From an uncultured Eubacteriales bacterium (lineage in GTDB: Bacteria > Bacillota > Clostridia > Lachnospirales > Lachnospiraceae), in assembly GCA_900314845.1 (NCBI GenBank), contig OMWV01000058.1, positions 1 to 48,639 on the forward strand: a stretch of 48,639 bases of DNA, read 5' to 3'. A program made the position numbers and the translations under genes. Under the pieces are notes generated by a model. The model ran no database searches. It saw only the letters and a list, made by a program, of their open reading frames with translations, and was not told the origin of the DNA. Of this stretch, positions 15,891 to 24,122 are shown piece by piece; within the stretch, counting starts at the first letter, position 1, and each line of letters starts with the position of its first letter.

Positions 15891-17393
15891 TCAGGCGCTC
15901 TTTTTCTTGGGCACCCTGGCTCCGGCATCTATGGCAGCTGCCGGACAGACAAGTCTGCACAGCTGACAGCCTACGCAATTGTTTACATCCAGAACGGGCC
16001 TGCCATCTGTCTCCGATAAGGTAATGGCCTGATGACCGCCGTCCGCGCAGGAGACGAAACATCTTCCGCAGCCGATGCATCTGCTTCTGACGAAGCGGGG
16101 ATATTCTATGCTGCCGCGGTCAAGATCGTCCGCCGACGCCAGGCCATTAAGGCCCTTTCCCACCAGCTGGGATATATTGTCCATGCCGGCCTCTCGCAAA
16201 TAATCGCACATTCCTTCTATCATATCGTCTATAATGCGATACCCGTACTGCATGATGGCCGTTGTCACCTGAATGGTCTGACAGCCAAGGGCTATGAATT
16301 CCGCCGCGTCCTGCCAGTTTTCTATGCCGCCCATGCCGCTGATGGGAAGGCCTTTGAGCTTCTCATCGGATGCCATGTCAGATATAAAACGCAGGGCGAT
16401 AGGTTTTATCGCTTTTCCGGAGTAACCGCTGACGCAGGAGGCACCGCTTATGTTGGGCGCGCTGACAAAGGAGTGAAGATCTACGTTCATGACGCTCTTC
16501 ACGGTATTGATAGCCGCAAGTCCGTCGGCTCCGGCTTCTACGCAGGCCCTGGCCGGCTCTGTCATGTCCGTGATATTGGGAGTCATCTTCGCGAGAATAG
16601 GAAGGCTGGACCCTCTTCTGGCAGCCGCTGTGAATCTGGCGACAAGCTCATTATTCGTGCCTACGTCGGATCCCATTCCTTCGCCTACCATCTGAGGGCA
16701 GGAAAAGTTCAGTTCCAGGATATCTGCTCCGTTTTCCTCCATGAGCCTGGCCAGCTCCTCCCACTCCTCCTCGGTCTGTCCCATGATAGAGGCAATGATG
16801 AGGCGGTCGGGATAATCCTTCTTCAGCTGACGGATAAAGGAAAGATTCTCTTCCAGCGTGTGGTCTGATATCTGCTCGGCATTCTTAAAGCCGATCATAG
16901 GGGAAGCTTCCTTGGCAAGGGCTCCGAACCTGGGCGATACCTCATCCGGCACAAAGAGACCGATCGTCTTAAAGCAGACGCCGCCCCAGCCCATGTCAAA
17001 TGCCCGGGCAACCATCTCGTAGTTGCTGCTTACAACAGATGAGGAGAGAAGGAAGGGATTCCTGATCTTTATCCCGCAAAACTCTGTCTCCAGCATCTTT
17101 TCGGCATCGGCTGCCTTTTCCGGCGCCTTTTCTTTCGAGAGCTCTCTCATAGTCCTGCAGATGGCTACCGGACGGTCCAGAGCTGCCCTGGTGCAGGCCT
17201 TTTCGCACTCGGGAGAAGAACAGGCGGCGCAGGAATCTGATCCGTAAAGTCTTGCCGCCCCCTCCAGGTTCCTGAAATTGAGGGCTCTTAAGATACGCCC
17301 GCAGTCTACGCCCTTATCGCAGGCGGCGCTGCAGGAAGGATCCTGGCAGAGCAGGCACTGGGAAGCCTCAGAATAGAGCATGATCTCATTCAT
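15891..17393 (-). CDS. preA: PreA-like dihydropyrimidine dehydrogenase with N-terminal Fe-S module
   Basis: This 500-residue enzyme would reduce uracil/thymine to the dihydro form. Residues 1-90 carry two Cys clusters (CLLCQDPSC, CAACSSPEC) like the N-terminal Fe-S domain of PreT/DPYD. Residues 105-410 are the FMN-binding dihydroorotate dehydrogenase-like barrel (LAKMTPNITDM, SGYSGKAIKPIALRF, GMGGIENW). Two [4Fe-4S] motifs end the protein (CIGCGRCFVSC, CVGCQLCRLVC). The FAD/NAD(P)H domain that normally sits between these parts, or in a separate PreT, is absent here and in the neighbourhood, so the electron donor is unknown; ferredoxin is a candidate. Confidence 0.88.
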   Translation of the reverse strand: MNEIMLYSEASQCLLCQDPSCSAACDKGVDCGRILRALNFRNLEGAARLYGSDSCAACSSPECEKACTRAALDRPVAICRTMRELSKEKAPEKAADAEKMLETEFCGIKIRNPFLLSSSVVSSNYEMVARAFDMGWGGVCFKTIGLFVPDEVSPRFGALAKEASPMIGFKNAEQISDHTLEENLSFIRQLKKDYPDRLIIASIMGQTEEEWEELARLMEENGADILELNFSCPQMVGEGMGSDVGTNNELVARFTAAARRGSSLPILAKMTPNITDMTEPARACVEAGADGLAAINTVKSVMNVDLHSFVSAPNISGASCVSGYSGKAIKPIALRFISDMASDEKLKGLPISGMGGIENWQDAAEFIALGCQTIQVTTAIMQYGYRIIDDMIEGMCDYLREAGMDNISQLVGKGLNGLASADDLDRGSIEYPRFVRSRCIGCGRCFVSCADGGHQAITLSETDGRPVLDVNNCVGCQLCRLVCPAAAIDAGARVPKKKSA

Positions 17394-17429
17394 TTTCTAA
17401 TCCTGCCTTTCTGTAAACTAATATTCTTT

Positions 17430-17454
17430 GCGGAGGACCGACAGGGTCCCCCGC
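17430..17454 (-). other. Intercistronic stem-loop between hydA and preA
   Basis: GCGGAGGACC and GGTCCCCCGC pair imperfectly around a 5-nt loop with no U-tract. It is likely an RNA processing or stability element in the operon transcript. Confidence 0.45.
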
Positions 17455-17468
17455 CCTATCATTCTTAC

Positions 17469-18836
17469 TTACTGTCTGGGTACGCGGTGAACAAACTTGC
17501 CCATGCCGGGTTTGCCTGTGAACTCGCCGTTGTCATATACGAGATTGCCTCTGAGGAATGTCTTAACCGGATATCCGTGAAGCTTCTTTCCTTCCCAGAT
17601 CGTGTGATCATAGTCGCTGTGCATATTGGAAACGCTGATCGTGAAATCCTTATCCTTATCATAGATAACGATATCGGCGTCTTTTCCTACCTCGATCGCG
17701 CCCTTGTCCTTGCAGCCGAAAATCTTTGCCGGATTCGTGGAGCAGAGCTCAACGACTCTCTCGAAGGAAACCTTGCCGGCATTTGCCGCGTCCAGCATGT
17801 AGGGGTAGAGGTTCTCAACGCCTGCGCAGCCATTGGGGATCTTGGAGAAATCATCCTTGCCCCAGTCCTTCTCATAGCTCTGGAAAGGACAATGGTCTGT
17901 GGCAACGGTATCAATGACGCCGTCCTTTATCGCTGTCCAGATGGCCTGACGGCTTTCCTCGCCCTTCATGGGAGGTGAGCAAACGAAGTTCCTTCCGTCT
18001 TCCCTCTTATAGACATCGCATGTGAATTCAAGATACTGAGGGCAGGTCTCTACATAGATCTCATGGCCCTCTGCCTTCGCCTTTATGACAGCGTCCAGGC
18101 CTTCCTTATCAGACATGTGGACGATGTATACAGGCGCGTTCATATGGCTTGCCCAGTGAACGACTCTCTTATCCGCCTCGGCTGCGACAAACTCGGGCCT
18201 GCTCATGTAATGATACCAGGCGCTTGTCTTGCCTTCCTTGAGGAATTTTTCTGTATAGAGATCTATCAGATCAGGATTCTCTGCATGAACATTGATCATA
18301 GCCCCTAAATCCTTTGCCCGAAGGAGCAGAGTGCAGAGGGTTCCATCATCAACCATCATGCCTTCCTTCTTATATACAAGGAAGCACTTGAAGCTTGTGA
18401 TGCCTTCCTTTACGGCGTCTGCCATCTCATCGAGGATCTGGCCGTCGTTCAGGTCTGTGATGCAGCAGTGAAATGCGTAGTCGCTGCAGGCGTCTGTCTC
18501 GCAGATGGCTTTTTTTGAATTGATCAGGCCCATGATCGTCTCGCCCTTGTGCTGGACAGGATAATCGAAAATGGTCGTTACGCCGCCGCATACAGCCGCG
18601 CGGGAGCCTGACAGATAAGAGTCCGCCGATACAGTTCCTCCGAAAGGCATCTGCATATGAGTGTGAGCGTCTATGGCGCCGGGAAGAACAAGCTTTCCCG
18701 TGGCGTCCTCGATCCTGTCAGCAGGGATATCGAGATCCTTGCCGATCATGACGATTTTTTCCTTATCTACAGCTACGTCAGCCTCAAAGCTTCCGGACGC
18801 GGTTACGACCGTGCCGCCTTTTATCAAAAGATCCAT
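17469..18836 (-). CDS. hydA: Dihydropyrimidinase / hydantoinase
   Basis: This 455-residue cyclic amidohydrolase opens dihydrouracil to N-carbamoyl-beta-alanine. The binuclear metal site is seen as DAHTHMQ near residue 57, the carboxylated Lys in SFKCFLVY, VHAEN, VHMS and ATDHCPF. Family length and the terminal GKPGMGKFV segment are normal. GAGGAG precedes the ATG by about 10 bases. It is flanked by the transporter and the PreA-like dehydrogenase, which supports a pyrimidine rather than a hydantoin role. Confidence 0.92.
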   Translation of the reverse strand: MDLLIKGGTVVTASGSFEADVAVDKEKIVMIGKDLDIPADRIEDATGKLVLPGAIDAHTHMQMPFGGTVSADSYLSGSRAAVCGGVTTIFDYPVQHKGETIMGLINSKKAICETDACSDYAFHCCITDLNDGQILDEMADAVKEGITSFKCFLVYKKEGMMVDDGTLCTLLLRAKDLGAMINVHAENPDLIDLYTEKFLKEGKTSAWYHYMSRPEFVAAEADKRVVHWASHMNAPVYIVHMSDKEGLDAVIKAKAEGHEIYVETCPQYLEFTCDVYKREDGRNFVCSPPMKGEESRQAIWTAIKDGVIDTVATDHCPFQSYEKDWGKDDFSKIPNGCAGVENLYPYMLDAANAGKVSFERVVELCSTNPAKIFGCKDKGAIEVGKDADIVIYDKDKDFTISVSNMHSDYDHTIWEGKKLHGYPVKTFLRGNLVYDNGEFTGKPGMGKFVHRVPRQ

Positions 18837-18867
18837 AAATACATCTCCTCTTTGTCTTTTTTGGGAT

Positions 18868-18900
18868 GGGAGGGCTCTCCGAAACGGAGAGGAGCCTCCC
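18868..18900 (-). other. Stem-loop after the substrate-binding protein gene
   Basis: GGGAGG-CTCCTCTCCG pairs with CGGAGAG-CCCTCCC across a 3-4 nt loop. No U-tract follows. Such hairpins after a binding-protein gene often protect the upstream RNA and raise its level over the enzymes downstream. Confidence 0.55.
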
Positions 18901-18926
18901 GGAAGAAAGTTATAAAATTGCTTGGC

Positions 18927-20135
18927 TTACTTAAAGTTTTCCGGCTTGTATACGAGTTCAAGACCTGATCTCTGGAAGATCTGAGCGACCTCGAGAAGAT
19001 CCATGCCGCCTGCGTTTGCCGCGATCAGGTTGGATACCCAGGTAACACCGAAATCTACTGTTCCGTTGTTAACAGCTGTTGTCTCTGCTACGTCGCCGCC
19101 GCCGGATACGATGTTTACATTGAGGCCGACTTCCTTATAGTAGCCCTTTGCCTCTGCTACATAGTAGCCCATGAACTGGGACTGAGGGAGCCACTTGAGC
19201 TGGATGGATACGTCCGTCTTCTCGGGCTTGAAGCTCTTGCCGTCAGACGCAACAGCCTCTTCCATGTACTTTGTATCGCGGATGTCATCCAGAGTCGTGT
19301 TCTTCAGCTTATCCTGAGCAGACGCGTCGTCAAGGTTCAGGTACTGCTTTGCCAGATCAAGGGTCTGCTGCATAGCCTTCTCATCCATATTGCCGACCTG
19401 CTTTACCGTATCGCCGTTCATATCTGTCTGAACAAGCTTTGCGACCTGGCCTGCCATATACTGCTGATGGCCCTGGGATACAGAAGAACCTGCCTCATAA
19501 ACGATCTTTGCCGCCTCTTCCGGATGCTGTGCCGCGTATTCCCAGCCCTTGAGGGAAGCATAGAGGAAAGCCTCTACGGTCTGAGGATTCTCCTCGGCAA
19601 ACTTCTTTGTACAGAAGATGTTATCCTCGAGCATTCCGACGCCCTCATCGTTCATATCGATGGTCTTTACGGAATCGCCGTAGCCGTAGCCGCCGTCGTA
19701 ATCATTCATGACAAGGCCAAGCTCGTTGTATACCATAGCCGATGCCAGGGTGATGGAATCGCTGTCAAAGGCATCCATCGTGAAATCCATGGTTACATAG
19801 TCTGTGGGGAGCTTGTATTTGTTAAGAAGGGCGAGAAGCTCGTACTGGTTGCCGTTGCCCCAGTTGCCGATCTGGCCTGCCTCGGCTGCCGCCTTGAGGA
19901 CCTTCTGGGCCTCCTCTGTGGGAACGCCGACTTTCACGTCGCTGCCTACAGAGCCGGACGCCTCGCTCTCTCCCTCTGCCGCAGCCGTTGTCTCGGCCGC
20001 TGATGCTGTGGTCTGAACCTCTGTCTCACTTGCCGCGGATGAGCTGGAAGAACCGCCGCCGCAGCCTGCCAGCATCGTCATTGCCATCGCTGCCGTAAGA
20101 ACTACGGCTGCCGCCTTTTTTTCTCTTTTTTTCAT
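18927..20135 (-). CDS. NMT1/THI5-like substrate-binding lipoprotein with swapped domain order
   Basis: This 402-residue lipoprotein has lipobox MLAGC with Cys25, followed by a Ser/Thr/Ala/Glu-rich linker to about residue 65. In ordinary NMT1/ThiY-type proteins the chain opens with IQLKWLPQ-x-QF-GYYVA and later reaches GNWGNGNQYELLALLNKY. Here the later part comes first (residues 88-295, including MVYNEL and GVGMLEDNIF). The usual N-terminal part comes last (308-402: IQLKWLPQSQF, DFGVTWVSNLIA, IFQRSG). The chain stops where the normal hinge crossing would be. It is the binding component of the adjacent two-permease importer, probably for a pyrimidine. ATG 20135 has AGGAGG nine bases upstream. 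Confidence 0.88.
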   Translation of the reverse strand: MKKREKKAAAVVLTAAMAMTMLAGCGGGSSSSSAASETEVQTTASAAETTAAAEGESEASGSVGSDVKVGVPTEEAQKVLKAAAEAGQIGNWGNGNQYELLALLNKYKLPTDYVTMDFTMDAFDSDSITLASAMVYNELGLVMNDYDGGYGYGDSVKTIDMNDEGVGMLEDNIFCTKKFAEENPQTVEAFLYASLKGWEYAAQHPEEAAKIVYEAGSSVSQGHQQYMAGQVAKLVQTDMNGDTVKQVGNMDEKAMQQTLDLAKQYLNLDDASAQDKLKNTTLDDIRDTKYMEEAVASDGKSFKPEKTDVSIQLKWLPQSQFMGYYVAEAKGYYKEVGLNVNIVSGGGDVAETTAVNNGTVDFGVTWVSNLIAANAGGMDLLEVAQIFQRSGLELVYKPENFK

Positions 20136-20177
20136 AAACAACATCCTCCTTTTAATTAGGTGATTTTATTGTCAGCC

Positions 20178-20194
20178 GGCAGGGCCGGCCTGCC
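20178..20194 (-). other. Intercistronic palindrome between permease and binding-protein genes
   Basis: GGCAGG-CCGGC-CCTGCC forms a compact GC-rich stem with no U-tract, in the 64-nt gap ahead of the binding-protein gene. A role in RNA processing or stability is likely. Confidence 0.35.
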
Positions 20195-20199
20195 AAACA

Positions 20200-21012
20200 T
20201 TACATATGAAGCTTTTTGTGGATAATGCCTCTTACGATCATCAGGACCGCGTAGCTTACGACGCCGATCCCGCAGGCTGCCACGATGTAGACCCAGGCAG
20301 TCGCGTACTGGGCCATCAGGATATTCTCTCTGATCTGCCGCCCGACGCCTCCGGCATATTCCGCGAAATACTCGCTGACGATGGCCGTCATGATGGATGC
20401 CGGAACCGATATCTTAAGTGCCGTGAAGATAAAGGGTACGGAATTGGGAAGCCTGAGTTTGAAGAAGACAGTCCTTTTTGAGGCTGCGTATGTCATCATC
20501 AGGTCCTCTGAATAAGGGGGAACCTCTGTCAGGCCCCGGTAAGCATTTAAGCCCATATCCGCCGCCGCGATCAGCATAACGACGAGCATCTTTGCCACAA
20601 AACTTCTTGTCTCCGCTACTCTTGAGACATCTCTTGTCAGATTGTTCATAACAGGGGCCAGGGCTACGAGGGGTACGGAGGCAAATGCTCCGATGACCGC
20701 GAGTCCGCCGCCGCCAAAGCCGGGAAAGTTTGTCGCGAGAAGTGCGACCGCGTAGCCCAGGATGCTGCCAAGGAGCAGACCCAGCATAGCTACGGATGTC
20801 GTCTTCCAGATATTCTTCCAGACAGCTGCCGAGTTATCCTGGTAGATGGAGAATATTCTTGTCGGCGCGGGAAGAACATAGGAATCTGTGTGGAAGAGGG
20901 CCTGCAGGCCGCCTCCCTGCCAGAGGGCTATGATAAAGATTCCCAGCATGACCGGAAGCACGACCGTAAGGGCTGCGTCCAGGCTGTTAGACCTTCTGGA
21001 TCTGGCTGTCAT
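20200..21012 (-). CDS. ABC transporter permease (second of two)
   Basis: This 270-residue inner-membrane permease is of the SsuC/TauC/ThiX type with about six helices. The coupling-loop EAA-like region is TYAASKRTVFFKLRLPNSVPF. ATG 21012 is chosen because GGAGGA lies eight bases upstream; an in-frame ATG at 21027 would put that site inside the gene. It overlaps the preceding permease gene by 26 bases. With the first permease it probably forms a heterodimeric channel. Confidence 0.88.
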   Translation of the reverse strand: MTARSRRSNSLDAALTVVLPVMLGIFIIALWQGGGLQALFHTDSYVLPAPTRIFSIYQDNSAAVWKNIWKTTSVAMLGLLLGSILGYAVALLATNFPGFGGGGLAVIGAFASVPLVALAPVMNNLTRDVSRVAETRSFVAKMLVVMLIAAADMGLNAYRGLTEVPPYSEDLMMTYAASKRTVFFKLRLPNSVPFIFTALKISVPASIMTAIVSEYFAEYAGGVGRQIRENILMAQYATAWVYIVAACGIGVVSYAVLMIVRGIIHKKLHM

Positions 21013-21892
21013 TTTCCATTCCTCCATTCTCCATATAATTCTGTATTCTTATCTTCCTGCGTTTCGGCTGATGAGGTTTCTTGCTTCTGTTCATCGCGCG
21101 CTTTGACGGGCTGACCGCCAGCTCGATCCATCCGATCACATATGTGCTCAGGATACCGATGATGGCGCAGAAGAAAACGATAAGCCAGAAAACGTAAATG
21201 TTCATCGCGTGCTTCAGGGACTGGGAAAGCATACATCCGAGTCCGCCGTCGCCCTGGAGGGTATCGACGAGGATGGAAGCTGTTATGGCCATGGGAGCCG
21301 CTATCTTAAGCCCCGTAAAGAGTGCCGGCTTTGAACTGGGGATCAGCACCTTTGTGAATATCATCCATTTGGGCGCCGCGTAAGTGTACATGAGTTCGTA
21401 TTTTTCCTTCTGAACTGCCTTCATGCCCTCCAGCACATTTGTTGCCACCGGGTAGAAGGAAAGGATCGCCGCTATGATGACACGGCTCTGATTGATGCTG
21501 CCCGTCATGGCCAGGATGATCGGCGCAAGTCCGATGACCGGGATCAGCTGGATCAGCATCAGGTAGGGGAAGATCAGCTTTTCCACGATCCCCGAGAGCT
21601 TCATGAGCAGAGCCATGAAATAACCGACTACAGCTCCCAGCACATATCCAAGGCCGGCCCTTATGAGGGTTGCCCCGGCGCTTGTGAAGACAACGCCGCT
21701 GGGCGTCAGCTTTCCTGCCGCCGGCTTTGTGGAAAATGCCGCTGCGATGATCCCCGAAAGGTGGGGAAGGATATTTTCAGGTGTCCGCTTTGTCGCTGCC
21801 ACGATAAAGGCTCCGATCTCCCAGGCGATCACCAGGAAGAGGATCCATACCAGAACGGATACCCATTTTTTATCGAAAATGCTTTTCTTCAT
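20987..21892 (-). CDS. ABC transporter permease (first of two)
   Basis: This 301-residue permease is of the same family, with an EAA-like loop TYAAPKWMIFTKVLIPSSKPA and six predicted helices. The basic C-terminal tail (KKPHQPKRRKIR) lies in the region overlapping the next gene. The ATG at 21892 shares its A with the TGA of the ATPase gene (TGATG), so translation is coupled. Two different permease genes with one ATPase and an NMT1-type binding protein match pyrimidine-type importers. Confidence 0.9.
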   Translation of the reverse strand: MKKSIFDKKWVSVLVWILFLVIAWEIGAFIVAATKRTPENILPHLSGIIAAAFSTKPAAGKLTPSGVVFTSAGATLIRAGLGYVLGAVVGYFMALLMKLSGIVEKLIFPYLMLIQLIPVIGLAPIILAMTGSINQSRVIIAAILSFYPVATNVLEGMKAVQKEKYELMYTYAAPKWMIFTKVLIPSSKPALFTGLKIAAPMAITASILVDTLQGDGGLGCMLSQSLKHAMNIYVFWLIVFFCAIIGILSTYVIGWIELAVSPSKRAMNRSKKPHQPKRRKIRIQNYMENGGMENDSQIQKV

Positions 21893-22689
21893 CAAAGGCT
21901 CCCTCCTTCAAAACTGCCGCGGACCTCGGCGACAAGCTTTGTGAATTCCATCGTATTCTTCATATCCAGCGTCCTGGGCTGGGGAAGGGTGATATCTACG
22001 ATGTTGGCCAGCTTGCCGGGATGCGGGGTGAAAACACAGACTCTCGTGGAGAGGAAGACCGCTTCCTCTATATTGTGGGTAACAAAAAGGATGGTCTTGT
22101 TTGTTGCCTTCCAGAGTTTGAGGAGATCTTCGTGGAGCTTTTCCTTTGTAAACTCATCCAGTGCCGAAAAGGGCTCATCCATGAGGAGGATGTCAGGCTT
22201 TAAGGAAAATGCTCTTGCTATGTTTACTCTCTGCTGCATGCCGCCGGACAGCTGTCCGGGGTAGGAGTCCGCGAAATTGCTGAGACCTACCATCTCCAGC
22301 ATCTCCTCTGCCCTCTTGCTTCTTTCTTCCTTATCCTCAGCAAGTACTTCCAGGGGCAGCTCTACGTTCTTGCGGACGGTCCGCCAGTCGAAGAGCACCG
22401 GCTGCTGGAACACAAATCCAAGTTTGCGGGCGAGCCGGATCTCCTTGGGAGTCTTGCCCTCAATGGAAATCTTTCCTTCCGTAGGCTGCTGGAGGTCTGC
22501 CACGGAGCGGAGGAGGGTAGTTTTTCCGCATCCGGAAGGACCCAGCAGAGCTATGAACTCGCCCTTATGTATATCCAGGTTCACGCCTGTCAGAGCCTGC
22601 ACCGGATTACCTGCATTATCTGTAAAGGTAACGCCCAGATTCTTTATCTGGATCTTTACATCATTTCTATCGCTTATACTATCTGTCAT
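21892..22689 (-). CDS. ABC transporter ATP-binding protein
   Basis: This 265-residue ATPase is of the nitrate/sulfonate/taurine/pyrimidine importer group. It has Walker A GPSGCGKTT, the signature LSGGMQQR, Walker B ILLMDEP and the switch His in FVTHN. The ATG at 22689 follows GGAGG by eight bases. A longer in-frame reading from 22749 is rejected because it lacks a ribosome site and family similarity. It is the first gene of the pyrimidine operon; the leader upstream carries a strong U-tailed hairpin. Confidence 0.92.
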   Translation of the reverse strand: MTDSISDRNDVKIQIKNLGVTFTDNAGNPVQALTGVNLDIHKGEFIALLGPSGCGKTTLLRSVADLQQPTEGKISIEGKTPKEIRLARKLGFVFQQPVLFDWRTVRKNVELPLEVLAEDKEERSKRAEEMLEMVGLSNFADSYPGQLSGGMQQRVNIARAFSLKPDILLMDEPFSALDEFTKEKLHEDLLKLWKATNKTILFVTHNIEEAVFLSTRVCVFTPHPGKLANIVDITLPQPRTLDMKNTMEFTKLVAEVRGSFEGGSL

Positions 22690-22758
22690 GTATATAACCT
22701 CCATCTGCACATATCCGAGTGCCTTCCCTCCGCCAAGGAAATGCTGCATCCCAGGTAT

Positions 22759-22810
22759 AAAAAAAGAACACAGCCTCGTCGCTTTTCAGCTCCGTTGCTG
22801 TGTTCTTTTT
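22759..22810 (-). terminator. U-tailed hairpin in the leader of the pyrimidine operon
   Basis: AAAAAGAACACAGC pairs with GCTGTGTTCTTTTT (14 bp, 22-nt loop) and is followed on the minus strand by seven U residues. It ends the esterase transcript, attenuates the operon that starts at 22689, or both. The 69 nt between it and the ATPase gene contain no convincing promoter. Confidence 0.7.
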
Positions 22811-22835
22811 GATATGTTCAAGTATACATATCCGG

Positions 22836-22850
22836 ATGGCACTGCGCCAT
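22836..22850 (-). promoter_or_regulatory. Operator-like inverted repeat with nearby promoter-like hexamers
   Basis: ATGGC-GCAGT-GCCAT is a perfect 5-5-5 inverted repeat. On the minus strand TTGACT lies just before it and TATACT just after it, but 25 nt apart, so they do not form one normal promoter. GCACAAA-GAAA-TTTGTGC at about 22859-22876 is a further hairpin, next to TTGACT. Confidence 0.3.
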
Positions 22851-22939
22851 AAGTCAACGCACAAATTTCTTTGTGCTGAAGTTTAAATGCCTGTTCGTCA
22901 GCCTCAGCCTTCCTGAAGGGCCATATGCCATGCCGCCGG

Positions 22940-23857
22940 TCAGTTATTGTCCGGATCCAGCAGGCGCTGCACGATCATATTGCGCTCGCTCTTTGCCGCC
23001 GGGTCGCTGAGAACATAATTGTGAATCTTCCTGTTGCGGACGAAATAGCGCACGTCCACATCCTCCATGACCGCTTTCTCCACAAAATTGCGGATCCCTT
23101 TCTCCATGCACTCGTATCCGCCCGCGAATATCAGCATCGTCGGGAAATCCTTGAGCTCTGCTCTTGAGGGGTTGACCCTGTAGTCATTCTCATCCAGGGG
23201 ACCCCTCCAGTACTCAAGGGCAGTGGGGATGGCATTCAGAGCCACGACCGGATCCCTGGCCGATGTCACGTCCATATATTCCTCTTCCTCTTTATTCCTC
23301 CTCTGTACACAGTCAAAGAGGCCGGGGGAAGCCAGAACAAGGGTATTGGGCTTTGGAAGGCCGGTCTTTATGATATGCGCGGTCACGGACACCGCCAGAC
23401 CGCCGCCGGCGGAATCACCGCCTATGGCTATCTCATCGCCGTCACATTCCTTCAGCATCATCTTATAAAGCTCCATGACCATGTCTATGGCCTCCTTGCC
23501 ATTATTCTCCGGGACAAGGGGATACTCGGGAAACCAGACCTCGCATCCCAGCTCCTGAGCCAGAAACTGCGCAAACTGATACTGAACGATGCCGGATGTA
23601 AGCACCCAGCCGCCCCCGTGCATATAGAGAACCTTCTTTGTTCTGCCCTTTGCCTGGCCGCCCGGATTAAACTTCCACCAGGTAAATCCCATGATCTCAT
23701 TTTTCTGGGCATGGGTCGCCTCTATGATCTCCGGCGTGATCGCCAGGCCGCCGCCCCTGCAGTACTTGCGCACAAGACCTACGAATTCGTCTCCCTCCGA
23801 GCTGAAAATATGGTGAACCAAAGCCTGTCTCTGCCGTAAAAGTTCCTCTGATGTCAT
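22940..23857 (-). CDS. Alpha/beta hydrolase (HSL-type esterase)
   Basis: This 305-residue hydrolase is of the hormone-sensitive lipase group: oxyanion motif HGGGW, nucleophile Ser in GGDSAGGG and catalytic His in KIHNYVL. The acid position reads GGYECMEK where relatives usually have an Asp. There is no signal peptide. The start MTSEELL at 23857, with AAAGG just before it and GAGAGGG further up, is preferred over a GTG at 23911. It lies upstream of the pyrimidine operon in the same direction but is separated by 250 nt and a terminator-like hairpin, so a shared function is uncertain. The substrate is unknown. Confidence 0.82.
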   Translation of the reverse strand: MTSEELLRQRQALVHHIFSSEGDEFVGLVRKYCRGGGLAITPEIIEATHAQKNEIMGFTWWKFNPGGQAKGRTKKVLYMHGGGWVLTSGIVQYQFAQFLAQELGCEVWFPEYPLVPENNGKEAIDMVMELYKMMLKECDGDEIAIGGDSAGGGLAVSVTAHIIKTGLPKPNTLVLASPGLFDCVQRRNKEEEEYMDVTSARDPVVALNAIPTALEYWRGPLDENDYRVNPSRAELKDFPTMLIFAGGYECMEKGIRNFVEKAVMEDVDVRYFVRNRKIHNYVLSDPAAKSERNMIVQRLLDPDNN

Positions 23858-24074
23858 ACCTTTCACCCTCTCTGCCGGTCGAAAAGCCGGATCGGCATAT
23901 CCCTTTCTCACTGATCAAGTCTACTGTAAAATGATGTCTTCAGCAAATTCTATGATTGTCCCCCATTCTACCCCATTTCACTTTTATCCGTCAAGTCCTG
24001 ATCTCCAGCTTCCATTTTCTGGAAATTTTACATAATTATGGCAACTTTTTGTTTATTTCCAATCCTTTAGACGA

Positions 24075-24080
24075 TATAAT
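24075..24080 (+). promoter_or_regulatory. -10 element of the rubrerythrin promoter
   Basis: A perfect TATAAT lies 42 nt before the rubrerythrin start. The -35 (GTTTAT or TTTATT near 24051) is weak, and no PerR box could be recognised. Confidence 0.5.
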
Positions 24081-24122
24081 AGGATTATCTTAAAAATCCA
24101 TTTTACAGAGGAGGTATGTGTC

